A stretch of DNA of 64,000 bases, from positions 1 to 64,000 of the forward strand of contig JBJKRL010000037.1 of the NCBI GenBank assembly GCA_046704745.1. Reading direction: 5' to 3'. The position numbers were made by a program, and so were the translations under genes. The notes beneath the pieces are model-generated. The model was given only the letters and a program-made list of their open reading frames with translations. It was not told the origin of the DNA and ran no database searches. This document shows, in pieces, positions 1-9,042 of the stretch (its first letter is position 1; every line of letters begins with the position of its first letter). This DNA is from CAWGGS01 sp046704745. GTDB lineage: Bacteria > Desulfobacterota > Desulfobulbia > Desulfobulbales > Desulfocapsaceae.

Positions 1-152
1 ACATAATCCCCAACCGTCGGCCAGCGGTCCACGACGTCCAGACGCACCTCTTTGCTGATACCGTCAGCATCAACGGTTGCAATTTGGTTTTGGGTGAAAT
101 CCTCAGGATCACCTTCAACTTTCGTAACCTGCATGGGAATAGCAAGACACAT
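1..152 (-). CDS. hypC: Hydrogenase maturation chaperone HypC (3' end beyond window)
   Basis: Reading from an ATG at 152 gives a protein that starts MCLAIPMQV and continues past the window edge; only the first 50 residues are present. The N-terminal Met-Cys followed by a small beta-barrel sequence is the signature of HypC/HybG, the chaperone that carries the Fe(CN)2CO group with HypD to the [NiFe] large subunit. The conserved Cys2 is present. A strong ribosome site (GGAGG) lies about 8 bases upstream of the ATG. The gene begins inside the end of hypF with a 38-base overlap, so the two are translationally coupled. It is the most distal gene visible in the hydrogenase operon; hypD and hypE would be expected beyond base 1. 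Confidence 0.9.
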   Translation of the reverse strand, partial: MCLAIPMQVTKVEGDPEDFTQNQIATVDADGISKEVRLDVVDRWPTVGDY

Positions 153-2490
153 GTTGCAAACCTCCGATAAGTGCCTGTCCGATTGAGACTCCGCCATCGT
201 TTATCGGGATGTCTTTCCCGGTAAAGACATGGAAGCCGTTTTGAGACAGAACGTGGTAAAGACCTTCCATAAGCAACTTGTTCTGCAGACATCCTCCGCT
301 GAGCACAATGTCTTGGATACCTGTTTGCAGGGAAAGCTGCCGAATGAGTTGTAGTATACTTCCGATGAGTGCGAAATGAAAGTCCAGGGCGATAACCTCT
401 CTATCCGCACCGCAGTTGTTGGCATTTTGGATCATCGTTACCAGATCGGTGGTGATGATTTGCCACATGCCGTTTTGTTCAGATAAGTGGCTGGGATCGT
501 CATGGTTGACCCTTGCCAAAAGTTTCTCCAGCCAGTCTTTCGAGACTGCCCGTATGGCCAGGGCCTCAAGTTGCATGGCCGCCTGTCCTTCATAGCTGGC
601 GGTCAGACACACCCCCAATAAAGACGCTACGGCATCAAAGAGACGTCCGCAGCTTGATGTTAAAGGGTTGTTGAAATCTTTTTCCAACATCTCCTTGATG
701 ATTTCTCTTTTCCCCGGGGCAATGGAAGAAAGTGGAGCAGGGAGTGATTTCTCTGACAAAGATTGCACGCCGTAGGTGTGAAAGAGCGCAGAATATCCCA
801 TTCGCCAGGGTTCCATTGCTGCTGCATCACCACCGGGAAGAGAAAGTTGCTGAAGATGTCCAAGGCGTTTAAATCCGGTAAGGTCTGCCTGGAGAAATTC
901 TCCTCCCCAGATCGTATGGTCAGGTCCATACCCTGTCCCGTCGAGAACCACGGCAAGAACCGGTTCCAGGAGTCCGTGTTCCGCCATCACCGAGGCGGCA
1001 TGCGCATGATGGTGCTGAATGGGGTACAGCGGCAAATTTAGGTCTTTGGCAAACCGGCTGCTCAAATAATCCGGATGCATATCACAAGCGACGGCAACCG
1101 GCTCGATTTCGAAGACCTTTTTCAGGTGTTCCACTGATTCACAGTAAAATTCATAGGAATCGAGATTGAACAGATCGCCGATATGCTGGCTGGGAAAAAT
1201 CATTCTGTCTTTTGCCAGACAGAAGGTGCTCTTAAGTCCGCCGCCACAGCTAATTATCGGCGGCAGTGAACAGGAAATCGGTAGCGGTGCAGGAACATAA
1301 CCGCGAGCCCGGCGAAAGGGATGGGGCGTATCGTTCATTACCTTGACCACCGAATCATCGATACGGGTGACGATCTCCCGGTTATGAAGCAAAAAAAAGT
1401 CGGCGATGGAACCCAACCTTCGGACTGCCTCGTCGTTGTCGGTGCAGATCGGGGCACCGCGGGCGTTGCCGCTGGTCATCACCAATGCCTGTGGGCAGTC
1501 AGGGTGATGGAAAAGCAGATGGTGCAAAGGGGTATAGGGCAACATGATTCCGATATCGCCCACACCCGGAGCCAGATTCGGAGCAAGAAGTGTGTTCTCC
1601 TTTTTGGCTAGCAGAATAATCGGACATGCAGGACTGAGAAGCAATTTTTCTTCGATAGGGGAGAGGTGGGCAAGTTTTTTAGACTCATTGCAATCTGCAA
1701 CCATAATGGCTAAAGGTTTTTCCTTTCTCCCTTTTCTTTCCCGCAAAAGTTGCACAGCTGATTTCTGGGTGGCATCAACAGCCAGATGGAAACCTCCCAA
1801 TCCGCGGACGGCTACAACACTGCCCTTTTGTAGTGCCGAAATAGCTTCTGTGACCGGATTTTTGCGTAATAAAGGTTTGCCCAGGCGATCATGCCAGCTC
1901 AAATGCGGTCCGCAGTCCGGGCAGGCGTTGGGTTGAGCATGAAATCTCCTGTTGGTGGGATCGTTATATTCCTCGGCGCAGGCGGCGCACATAGGAAAGA
2001 CTTTCATCGATGTCTTCGGACGATCATAAGGGATGGTTTCGACTATGGTGAAGCGTGGTCCGCAATTTGTACAGTTTATAAAAGGATAGTCTGCGCGCCT
2101 GTCGTCCGGATTCAGGAGTTCCGCCAGACAATCCTGACACAAAGCGATGTCTGGCGGAATCCATGTCGCTACTTTTTTCTCTTTTGTGCTGGCGAGGATC
2201 CGGAATGTATCATCAGGGAAATCAATTGTTATTTGGTGCTCTTCGATGGAAAAGATACGCGCAAGGGGAGGGGCATTTTGTTGCAGCATATCTTTAAAAG
2301 ACGCAAGCCGCTCCCTGTCGGCAGCGGCTCTGATCAGAACTCCGGCACTGGAGTTGCTTACAGTGCCGGAGATCCCTAGATGAGTAGCGAGGTTGTACAC
2401 GAAAGGGCGAAAGCCGACACCTTGGACAATCCCATGGATCAGCAGTTCAACCCCTTCTTTCTTATGCTTTTTTGTGCTTAAATTTGACAC
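115..2490 (-). CDS. hypF: Carbamoyltransferase HypF, [NiFe]-hydrogenase maturation
   Basis: HypF makes the cyanide ligands of the [NiFe] site by transferring a carbamoyl group to the C-terminal Cys of HypE. The sequence shows the acylphosphatase-like N-terminus (HGIVQGVGFRPF), two zinc-finger pairs of the type CxxC (CQDCLAE, NCTNCGPRF, MCAACAEEY, ACPDCGPH), a YrdC-like domain, and a Kae1-like C-terminal domain with the HHHAHAASVMAEH metal motif and VLSGGCLQN. About 791 aa is normal for the family. An in-frame TTG exists at 2547, but the GTG at 2490 leaves a normal HypF N-terminus and overlaps the upstream cytochrome b gene by only 29 bases; neither start has a clear ribosome site. The 3' end overlaps hypC. 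Confidence 0.93.
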   Translation of the reverse strand: MSNLSTKKHKKEGVELLIHGIVQGVGFRPFVYNLATHLGISGTVSNSSAGVLIRAAADRERLASFKDMLQQNAPPLARIFSIEEHQITIDFPDDTFRILASTKEKKVATWIPPDIALCQDCLAELLNPDDRRADYPFINCTNCGPRFTIVETIPYDRPKTSMKVFPMCAACAEEYNDPTNRRFHAQPNACPDCGPHLSWHDRLGKPLLRKNPVTEAISALQKGSVVAVRGLGGFHLAVDATQKSAVQLLRERKGRKEKPLAIMVADCNESKKLAHLSPIEEKLLLSPACPIILLAKKENTLLAPNLAPGVGDIGIMLPYTPLHHLLFHHPDCPQALVMTSGNARGAPICTDNDEAVRRLGSIADFFLLHNREIVTRIDDSVVKVMNDTPHPFRRARGYVPAPLPISCSLPPIISCGGGLKSTFCLAKDRMIFPSQHIGDLFNLDSYEFYCESVEHLKKVFEIEPVAVACDMHPDYLSSRFAKDLNLPLYPIQHHHAHAASVMAEHGLLEPVLAVVLDGTGYGPDHTIWGGEFLQADLTGFKRLGHLQQLSLPGGDAAAMEPWRMGYSALFHTYGVQSLSEKSLPAPLSSIAPGKREIIKEMLEKDFNNPLTSSCGRLFDAVASLLGVCLTASYEGQAAMQLEALAIRAVSKDWLEKLLARVNHDDPSHLSEQNGMWQIITTDLVTMIQNANNCGADREVIALDFHFALIGSILQLIRQLSLQTGIQDIVLSGGCLQNKLLMEGLYHVLSQNGFHVFTGKDIPINDGGVSIGQALIGGLQHVSCYSHAGYES

Positions 2491-3106
2491 CAGTGAAAAT
2501 TGAGGATATGAGTCCTTCCGGGCCCTTGATGTCGTTCCATATAGCAAAGTACAAATGTACTACTACAAACAGTATAAACCACCACATCAACATATGATGA
2601 ACAAAACGTGCCTCCTGCTGACTGCCGAAAATTGCTACTCCCCAGCCCTGCCAAAAAGCGGCTTCCGGGAATAGAAGATAGAAGCCGCTGATCAGTTGAA
2701 AGACAGCCACAATAATGGTGATCAGATAGGTCATGCCTGCCAGGACATTGTGCCCGCGGCGTTCGTCATGTTCATCACTTACGTAGCTGTAGAGAAGAAG
2801 TGTTTTAACCAAGTTCTTTATATTTCTGCCAGTTACAGGGAGACTGTCGAGAATCCTTTCCTGGGCGTTGCCGAAAATATACAAGTAGATTCTCGTTAAA
2901 ACCGCAGCCGTAAACACATAAGCGGCCACAAAATGTATGTAACGCATCCATGCCATCGGAAAAGATGCGCTTCCCTCTATCATGGTATTTGTCCATGGGC
3001 TGTTTATATAAAAGCCTGTCACCACCAGAAAAATGATGGAGAGAGCAAAGGCCCAATGATAGAGGCGCAGTAGAATGCTCCAGCATTTTTGCTTCTCGTA
3101 TGTCAT
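2462..3106 (-). CDS. [NiFe]-hydrogenase b-type cytochrome subunit
   Basis: A 214-aa membrane cytochrome b that anchors the hydrogenase dimer and passes its electrons to the quinone pool. Four hydrophobic segments are visible (about residues 14-34, 50-72, 118-146 and 168-192). Histidines suited to haem ligation lie in LYHW, IHFVAAYV, RGHNV and the VHHMLMWW/VVHLYF helix, as in the HyaC/HydC/HupC family. The start ATG has a perfect AGGAGG ribosome site. It lies 56 bases after the large subunit and overlaps hypF, so it belongs to the same transcript. The presence of this subunit argues for a respiratory, membrane-bound uptake enzyme and not a soluble one. Confidence 0.92.
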   Translation of the reverse strand: MTYEKQKCWSILLRLYHWAFALSIIFLVVTGFYINSPWTNTMIEGSASFPMAWMRYIHFVAAYVFTAAVLTRIYLYIFGNAQERILDSLPVTGRNIKNLVKTLLLYSYVSDEHDERRGHNVLAGMTYLITIIVAVFQLISGFYLLFPEAAFWQGWGVAIFGSQQEARFVHHMLMWWFILFVVVHLYFAIWNDIKGPEGLISSIFTGVKFKHKKA

Positions 3107-3162
3107 AATAACCTCCTTGAGGTGTTTCCGAAAGAAAAGTTTCAGTATACTAAACTGTCAGC

Positions 3163-4863
3163 TTACAGGGCTTTTACTTTAACTGTCTCTTTTCCTTCCG
3201 GATCCAGCATATGGACGGCGCAGGCGATACACGGATCAAAGGAATGGATTGTCCGCAGTACTTCCAATGGCTTCTTTGCATCGGCAATGGGGTTGCCCAT
3301 CAATGAGGCTTCGTAGGGTCCGAGTTGATTCTTGGCATCACGTGGACCGGCATTCCAGGTGGACGGTACGACGCACTGGTAATTCTTTATTTTACCATTT
3401 TCAATTACGATCCAGTGAGAGAGAATACCGCGGGGGGCCTCATGTACACCAACACCGCGTTGCTCGCCTTTCGGGAATACCGGCGGGTTAAAGATCTCAA
3501 GATCACCTTTGCCGATGTTTTCAACCAGAAGGCCCCAGTGTTTTAAGGCCAGATCCGCCAACATGGAGGCGCGTATCGCTCTTGCGGCATGACGGCCGAT
3601 GGTAGAATGAAGGATTGCAGGTCCGACCTTGACGCCTGCTACGGCGCTGATGCGATCCAGGGTGGCGTTGACATTCTTCACGATTCCCTCGTGGCCGAGT
3701 GCGTAGCCGACGACCATTTGGGCCAGTGGGCCGACCTGCATCGGCTTTCCTTGGAAACGGGGTGCCTTTAACCAGGAGTAACGGCCATCGTCCTGGAAAT
3801 CGGTGAATTTCGGGTCGGTATCTTCTTCCCACGGATGTTTGGACCAGTCACCGTTGTACCAGGCTCGGGCGATGGACTCCTGGACGTTCTCCTTGAAATA
3901 TTTGTCATTGAGACTGGAGATGGGTTTTACCGTCTTGAGGTCGCCACCCATGACTGTTCCGCCAGGCAGGTCAAACTCGGTTGCTTCGACATTTAGGAAC
4001 ATGTCCGGTGCGGCCAGATAATTGGTAACGCCGGCACCGTAAGGTAGCCAGTCTTTGTACAGAGCGCCTACCGCTACCACGTCTGTGAGGTACACCTGTT
4101 GAATGAAACCACGCACATCTTCAACAAGTTGCTTGACAAAATAGAGCCGTTCAATATTCAGAGCCGAATCGCTATCAGGATTAATAGCACAGGTAACCCC
4201 GCCAACAGAGAGGTTTTGGATATGCGGGTTTTTACCTGTAAAGATAGCCAGCGCCTGAGTTGCCTTCCGTTGATAATCGAGCGCCTCGAGATAATGGGAC
4301 ACTGCCATCAGGTTGGCCTCCGGCGGCAGCTTCATGGCTGGATGACCCCAGTAAGCATTGGCAAATGGACCGAGCTGCCCGCTTTCAACTAGGGCTTTGA
4401 GTTTTGCTTTGACGGCGGCGAACCGTTTTGAACTGTTCCCCGGCCAATCGGAAAGACTATCCGCCAGCTTCTGGGTTGCAACCGGATCCGCTTTCAGAGC
4501 CGAAACTACATCAACCCAGTCCAGAGCCGAAAGGGCATAAAAATGGACAATATGATCGTGAAGGGCATGAACAGCCAGGATCAGATTGCGTATGTATTGA
4601 GCATTTAACGGGATCGGAAGTTGTAGTGCGTTCTCAACGGCACGCACGGAAGCAAGGGCGTGGACCGTTGTGCAGACTCCGCAGATCCTCTGGGTAAAGA
4701 GCCAAGCGTCCCGAGGATCCCTGCCTTTTAAGATTATTTCAAGACCACGAAACATTTGTCCGGAAGACCATGCCTTGTTGACCTTCCCGCCATCTACCTC
4801 TATGTCTACTCGTAAGTGACCCTCGATCCTGGTAATCGGATCAATGGTAATTCGCTGAGCCAT
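3163..4863 (-). CDS. [NiFe]-hydrogenase large subunit (group 1 uptake type)
   Basis: Catalytic subunit carrying the Ni-Fe centre for periplasmic H2 oxidation. The N-terminal Ni motif is RICGVCTTVH and the C-terminal motif is DPCIACAVHML, giving the four ligating cysteines. All four are cysteine codons, so this is not an [NiFeSe] enzyme. The residues after the last His (from MLDPEG) form the tail removed by a maturation protease. ITRIEGHL near the start is family-typical. An ATG exists at 4878, but GGAGG lies between it and the ATG at 4863 with ideal spacing, so 4863 is chosen (566 aa). There is no Tat signal; export would be by hitch-hiking on the small subunit. No maturation-protease gene is visible in the window. 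Confidence 0.95.
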   Translation of the reverse strand: MAQRITIDPITRIEGHLRVDIEVDGGKVNKAWSSGQMFRGLEIILKGRDPRDAWLFTQRICGVCTTVHALASVRAVENALQLPIPLNAQYIRNLILAVHALHDHIVHFYALSALDWVDVVSALKADPVATQKLADSLSDWPGNSSKRFAAVKAKLKALVESGQLGPFANAYWGHPAMKLPPEANLMAVSHYLEALDYQRKATQALAIFTGKNPHIQNLSVGGVTCAINPDSDSALNIERLYFVKQLVEDVRGFIQQVYLTDVVAVGALYKDWLPYGAGVTNYLAAPDMFLNVEATEFDLPGGTVMGGDLKTVKPISSLNDKYFKENVQESIARAWYNGDWSKHPWEEDTDPKFTDFQDDGRYSWLKAPRFQGKPMQVGPLAQMVVGYALGHEGIVKNVNATLDRISAVAGVKVGPAILHSTIGRHAARAIRASMLADLALKHWGLLVENIGKGDLEIFNPPVFPKGEQRGVGVHEAPRGILSHWIVIENGKIKNYQCVVPSTWNAGPRDAKNQLGPYEASLMGNPIADAKKPLEVLRTIHSFDPCIACAVHMLDPEGKETVKVKAL

Positions 4864-4964
4864 CTGTTGAACCTCCATATATTATTCGAAATTCTTGCAT
4901 CGGATTCTTCTTTATTTGCCTGATGAGAGCATCGGTTGCAAAGTCTGTTTGGACTCAACTCGCG

Positions 4965-6041
4965 CTATTTTTCAGTGTCTTTCCCTTTAACGAGGCGTTT
5001 TCCGACTCCGACGGCTGCGTGGATACCAACAGCGGCTGCGGTGATTCCAAGAACCTTTTTCCCGACATGATCCGCATCGGAGATTATCCCTGATCCCGGA
5101 ATCTTCACATTCGGTAGTCTCTCATAGAAGGGGGTCATGGTGTCCCAGAAGCTCGGCTCAGTACAACCGATACAGCCATGACCGACGCTGACCGGCCAAA
5201 CACCGACATCATTAAAACGAACGGCCGGACAATTAGCAAAGGTTTCAGGTCCTTTACAGCCGACTTTATACAGGCAGTAACCGGCCCTGTGGAAAGCATC
5301 GCCGAATTGTTCGACAAAACGTCCCTCATCGAAATGCGGTCTTCTTTCGCAGTGATCATGAATCCTGCGACCATAGGCAAAGAGTGGCCGCCCAAGTTTG
5401 TCAAGGGCCGGCAAACGCTTAAAGGTTAAATAATGAAGAACCGTTCCCAGAAGGTTGACGGGATTAGGCGGACATCCCGAAATGTTGACCACGGGGCCGT
5501 TGACTAATTTCTCAACGCCCACCGCGCCGGTGGGGTTCGGGGCAGCAGCCTGCACACCGCCGTAGGTGGCACAGTTTCCGATGGCAATGACAGCTCCTGC
5601 TTTTGGTGCAACTTCGGAGAGAATCTCCATGGCGGTCTTTCCATGGATCTTGCAGTAGATGCCGTTTTCTTTTGTAGGAATGGCACCCTCAACGATAAGA
5701 ACAAATTTTCCTTTGTATTTATCAAGTGTGCCGGCAAGGGCTTCTTCCGCTTGATCTCCTGCGGCAGCCATGACGGTTTCATGATAATCCAGAGATATAA
5801 TGTCAAGCAAAAGCCTGGCGATATCCGGATGGGAGGCACGGAGAAGAGTCTCTGTGCATCCTGTGCATTCTTGGAAATGAAGCCAAACTACTGGTGGCCG
5901 TTGAGCTGTGGTAGCAGCTTCGACAAGTTTCGGGACCATCGTTTCGGAGAGTCCCAGAGCAGCTGCAGCCATGGTGCAACCCTTGAGGAAACCGCGCCGA
6001 TCAAGTCGCGGAACCAGAGTTTTCTTTACTGTGTCTGCCAT
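4965..6041 (-). CDS. [NiFe]-hydrogenase small subunit, Tat-exported
   Basis: Electron-transfer subunit (358 aa) holding three Fe-S clusters. The N-terminus has a Tat signal (DRRGFLKG followed by a hydrophobic Ala-rich stretch and an AATTA region). The proximal cluster motif ECTGCTE, GNCATYGG and SGCPPNPVN follow; the C-terminal part has the His/Cys distal site (HDHCERR, GYCLYKVGCKG) and the medial site (NCPAVRFND, GHGCIGCTE). A second hydrophobic stretch near the C-terminus (about residues 327-347) fits a membrane anchor that contacts the cytochrome b. AGGAGG precedes the ATG. It is the first gene of the operon; the 361-base region upstream should carry the promoter. Confidence 0.95.
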   Translation of the reverse strand: MADTVKKTLVPRLDRRGFLKGCTMAAAALGLSETMVPKLVEAATTAQRPPVVWLHFQECTGCTETLLRASHPDIARLLLDIISLDYHETVMAAAGDQAEEALAGTLDKYKGKFVLIVEGAIPTKENGIYCKIHGKTAMEILSEVAPKAGAVIAIGNCATYGGVQAAAPNPTGAVGVEKLVNGPVVNISGCPPNPVNLLGTVLHYLTFKRLPALDKLGRPLFAYGRRIHDHCERRPHFDEGRFVEQFGDAFHRAGYCLYKVGCKGPETFANCPAVRFNDVGVWPVSVGHGCIGCTEPSFWDTMTPFYERLPNVKIPGSGIISDADHVGKKVLGITAAAVGIHAAVGVGKRLVKGKDTEK

Positions 6042-6402
6042 ATCAACCTCCTGTTGCTGTAAGAATGATTCTGCGCATCGCGCGATATCATCGACATGGG
6101 TGTGCCGAAAAAGATAAACCTAGAATCTGCACTTCTTTTGATCGATCCTCCTGCGCTCGTGTGTGCAAACTGTGCATGTAGATGTCACGACTCAATAAAT
6201 TGTAAACTATGCCTGTTAATTGAGGTAATACCTGGTAAATGTCAAATAAAAACGGGAAATATTAGATAAAAAATATTTAATATAAAAATCAAATAAAATT
6301 AATATTGTGGCGATATCCTGTAATATTAATATGATCGCGGGAAAAGAAGGGAGGTGAAAAACGGAAGCAAGAGAAGAGAATGGAAATCAATAGCAAGAAA
6401 GA
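6042..6402. other. Intergenic region, hydrogenase operon promoter side
   Basis: No gene is visible in these 361 bases. The part near 6042-6200 must hold the promoter and leader of the minus-strand hydrogenase operon; the part from about 6190 to 6330 is very AT-rich. I looked for a sigma-54 -24/-12 element and found only a fragment with the wrong spacing near 6160-6180. No NikR-type operator is recognisable. The pcnB-like gene ends at 6403, so the far end is its 3' flank. Confidence 0.6.
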
Positions 6403-7773
6403 CTATTTCTTGAAACCGAAAACACCACCTCGTCTTCGAGGAGAAAATGCCGGCTTGGTCTTCCGGCGGCGAGTGAGGTCATCGGACTGCTCACTCTCAA
6501 TATGAGTCCGAGAGTCCTTGATGTTTTCGACAAATTTCGTAGGAACAAGCTGATCGGTGAGAGCCTCTTGGTAAGCATGAAAAAAGAGAGAAGAATCCCT
6601 GAAGTAGCTCTTCTTTTGGAGCCATTTGGGCCAGTTTCCATTACGGCAATGCTGCATTAAAATGGGCAGATTGGTCAAAAGCATGGCAATTTCCTGGCGA
6701 ATCGATCGACGAAGATTCAATTGAGGCCCAATGTTTCTATCCAGATCTTCCCGTAGTTTTTTTGAGAAGTGAAAAATGGCATGACCTTTAAGTTGTTGCC
6801 TTGTAAGACCATATTTCCCATCGGCCCAGGGGATGAGAGAAAGGGCCAGAATGAAGGACTGGGAAGGTTTGGATTTGTTTTGGTTGGTCTGCAGGAGGTT
6901 GAGCCTGTCAATGACACGGAGAATCTTGCCAAGATGTTCCCTTGTTGATGGGCCTTTGGCGGAAGGCGAACCTAGTATCTGTTTATAAATGGCAAAAAGA
7001 TTGTAAAAGATTCCAGAATCCATTGCCAACTTAAACCATTCAGCGGCACCACCTGAATAGAGGTCTTTAAAGAGTTCGTCCCGAAGCCGTGAAGTCGGGC
7101 AAAGAATAAGTTTATCGGCATTTCTACATATCGCTTGCCAGGTTGCCTCTTCAATGGTGAAGTTGTTACGGGCACTGTGGCGGATAGCGCGCATCATCCG
7201 GACGGGGTCGCGATGGATCCTTTTTTCCGGGTCTCCGACCATACGGATAACACAACGATCAAGATCTCTCACTCCGTTCACATAGTCGATGATCGTGCAG
7301 TGTTCAATCTCAAAAAAAAGTGAATTGATGGTAAGATCGCGGCGCTGGGCGTCTTGGTCGAGAGTGCCGTACGTATTGTTCGGGGCCAGCACAGACTCTG
7401 GTCCTTCCAGATCATGTTCACTCAAAGATCTCAGGGTGGAAACTTCGATGACCTTTCCTTTTGGGAAAAAAACCTGAACCAGACGGAAGCGTTTACCGAT
7501 TGTGGCGCTGTTGGGAAAAAGTTTGCGTATCTGTCCGGGCCTGGCATCGGTGCTGATATCATAATCTTTTGGTATCTTGCCAAGATACAGGTCGCGAACA
7601 GCCCCTCCTACAAGATATCCGGAAAATCCGGCACCATTGAGTTTTTTCAAGACGGCGAGGGCGTCTCTATCGATCTGATCAAGGGTAATCGGATGGTCCT
7701 CAGCTCCGATAATAAGCGGGGCTTTTTCCTGCGGAGTTGCTGGAGATAACTCGATATCTTTGGGAATGACCAT
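6403..7773 (-). CDS. pcnB: Poly(A) polymerase / tRNA nucleotidyltransferase family protein (PcnB-like)
   Basis: A class II nucleotidyltransferase of 456 aa. The catalytic core is plain: GYLVGGAVRD (GG at 56-57) followed by the metal-binding DYD at 70-72, then LRSLSEHD and a QDAQRRDLTINSLFF segment, VRDL, and DPVRMMRAIRHSAR. The length, the leading IPKD/ITLDQIDRDAL segment, and the Arg/Lys-rich tail (RRRKTKPAF to the end) are like bacterial PcnB, which adds 3' poly(A) to RNA, more than a CCA-adding enzyme; the two cannot be separated with certainty by eye. The gene starts 24 bases after the nitronate monooxygenase gene and is probably co-transcribed. No good ribosome site precedes the ATG. Confidence 0.85.
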   Translation of the reverse strand: MVIPKDIELSPATPQEKAPLIIGAEDHPITLDQIDRDALAVLKKLNGAGFSGYLVGGAVRDLYLGKIPKDYDISTDARPGQIRKLFPNSATIGKRFRLVQVFFPKGKVIEVSTLRSLSEHDLEGPESVLAPNNTYGTLDQDAQRRDLTINSLFFEIEHCTIIDYVNGVRDLDRCVIRMVGDPEKRIHRDPVRMMRAIRHSARNNFTIEEATWQAICRNADKLILCPTSRLRDELFKDLYSGGAAEWFKLAMDSGIFYNLFAIYKQILGSPSAKGPSTREHLGKILRVIDRLNLLQTNQNKSKPSQSFILALSLIPWADGKYGLTRQQLKGHAIFHFSKKLREDLDRNIGPQLNLRRSIRQEIAMLLTNLPILMQHCRNGNWPKWLQKKSYFRDSSLFFHAYQEALTDQLVPTKFVENIKDSRTHIESEQSDDLTRRRKTKPAFSPRRRGGVFGFKK

Positions 7774-7797
7774 GGGGGACGCGGAGGAGATATCTGG

Positions 7798-8784
7798 TCA
7801 GACAATCGGCGCAAATCCTCGCCCTTCTTTGTAGACGGATTCTGCCTGTGTTCTGAATTGCTTAAAGATTTCGGCTACGGAAAGAATGTCCTTCATTTTA
7901 TAGGTATTTTCACCGGAGAAGAATAAACCTTCATCGAGGTTTCCGTCCCGGGCTTTCGTCAACCGTTCGTTAATGCAGTAATGGTGATCACACTTTTTCA
8001 GACAAACAAATTCGCATTTTTTGGTTTTAAGATCTTTACCGGTTTTTAATGCTCTGAGAAAAGGAGTTGCAATGGCTCTACCGGGAAGACCGACAGGCGA
8101 GGTCGTAAGGACAATATCGTCTTGTTTTGCATTCAGAAAGACTTGTTTGAAATTATCGGACACGTCACATTCCTTGCTCAAAACAAACCTTGAAGCGATT
8201 TGAACCCCGTCTGCGCCGTATTTGTCCATCATTTCGGCCATCTCAAAACCGTTGGTAATCCCTCCTGCAGCAATGAGCGGGATGGATTTGACGACCTCTC
8301 GGATAGGGGGAAAAATCTCACGCAAAGGCCGGTCGGTACCGAGGTGTCCGCCGGCTTCCTTGGCTTCGACGATGACTGCTGAGGCGCCGAGTCTTTCGGC
8401 AAGTTTGGCAAGCGAAGGAGAGGAGACAATCATAACCACGGGAGTTTTGTGCTCTTTGCCGATCTTGAAGATGTCCCGGGAGAATCCAGCTCCGGTTATT
8501 ATCATATCGACGCCAGCTTCAATGGAACTCATGACCAGGTTGTAAAAGTTTTTCATCGCGTACATAATATTGACAGCGATGATTCCTTTTGTTGCCTTCT
8601 TGGCTTTGAGTATATCCTCCTTCAATTCTTCCGGAGGAATTCCAGAACCTCCGATAACGCCGATTCCTCCGCAATCGGCTACCGGAACAGCCAGAGACGA
8701 GGTGGAAACACGAATGGACATACCGCCTTGTATAAGCGGGAAGGAGGCTGTAAATCCGGCGATCTTCAGTGAGGGTAACTTCAT
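7798..8784 (-). CDS. Nitronate monooxygenase / FabK-like NAD(P)H flavin oxidoreductase
   Basis: An FMN-binding TIM-barrel protein of the 2-nitropropane dioxygenase family (PF03060). Visible motifs are PLIQGGMSIRVS at the start, GGIGVIGGSG, the AGGHLGTDRP loop with its conserved His, and AAGGITNGFEMAEMM plus GADGVQIASRF in the phosphate-binding half. A Cys-rich stretch (KKCEFVCLKKCDHHYC, around residues 250-270) is seen in many anaerobe members and may bind metal. The in-frame TTG at 8796 sits directly on the AGGAG site, so the ATG at 8784 is preferred (328 aa). True substrate is unknown; members range from nitroalkane oxidases to enoyl-ACP reductases. Confidence 0.85.
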   Translation of the reverse strand: MKLPSLKIAGFTASFPLIQGGMSIRVSTSSLAVPVADCGGIGVIGGSGIPPEELKEDILKAKKATKGIIAVNIMYAMKNFYNLVMSSIEAGVDMIITGAGFSRDIFKIGKEHKTPVVMIVSSPSLAKLAERLGASAVIVEAKEAGGHLGTDRPLREIFPPIREVVKSIPLIAAGGITNGFEMAEMMDKYGADGVQIASRFVLSKECDVSDNFKQVFLNAKQDDIVLTTSPVGLPGRAIATPFLRALKTGKDLKTKKCEFVCLKKCDHHYCINERLTKARDGNLDEGLFFSGENTYKMKDILSVAEIFKQFRTQAESVYKEGRGFAPIV

Positions 8785-9042
8785 TCTTTTTGACAACTCC
8801 TATAAATAAGACTACAAGTCCAGCCTTCGATAGCATACCTGCCTGGTATTGTCAAGCATACTCATCTCGGCACTATAAGCATCTTTTAAGATCTATCACC
8901 CAAGACCATGGCGAAATCAGGGCGATTTGCGGCGCTGTACTTGACTTTTCCCTGTGTTTGCGTTTATTCTTACTTCCTTTTTATAAAGTATGAACTAATT
9001 TCATAAAACCGGCAAGAACTTCAGTTCCTCGGAGGGAGAAAT

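Noticed and set aside
3163..4863. Possible [NiFeSe] hydrogenase with Sec in the C-terminal motif
   Set aside because: The C-terminal motif is read through as DPCIACAVH with normal TGC/TGT codons; no in-frame UGA occurs there.
6150..6185. Sigma-54 promoter for the hydrogenase operon
   Set aside because: TGCAC and TTGCA are present on the minus strand, but they are only three bases apart, too close for -24/-12.
7773..7800. Nitronate monooxygenase stop (TGA) is in frame with the downstream pcnB-like gene, so a read-through fusion or Sec codon was considered
   Set aside because: Both proteins are complete family members with normal ends and starts, and there is no conserved linker; the shared frame is coincidence.
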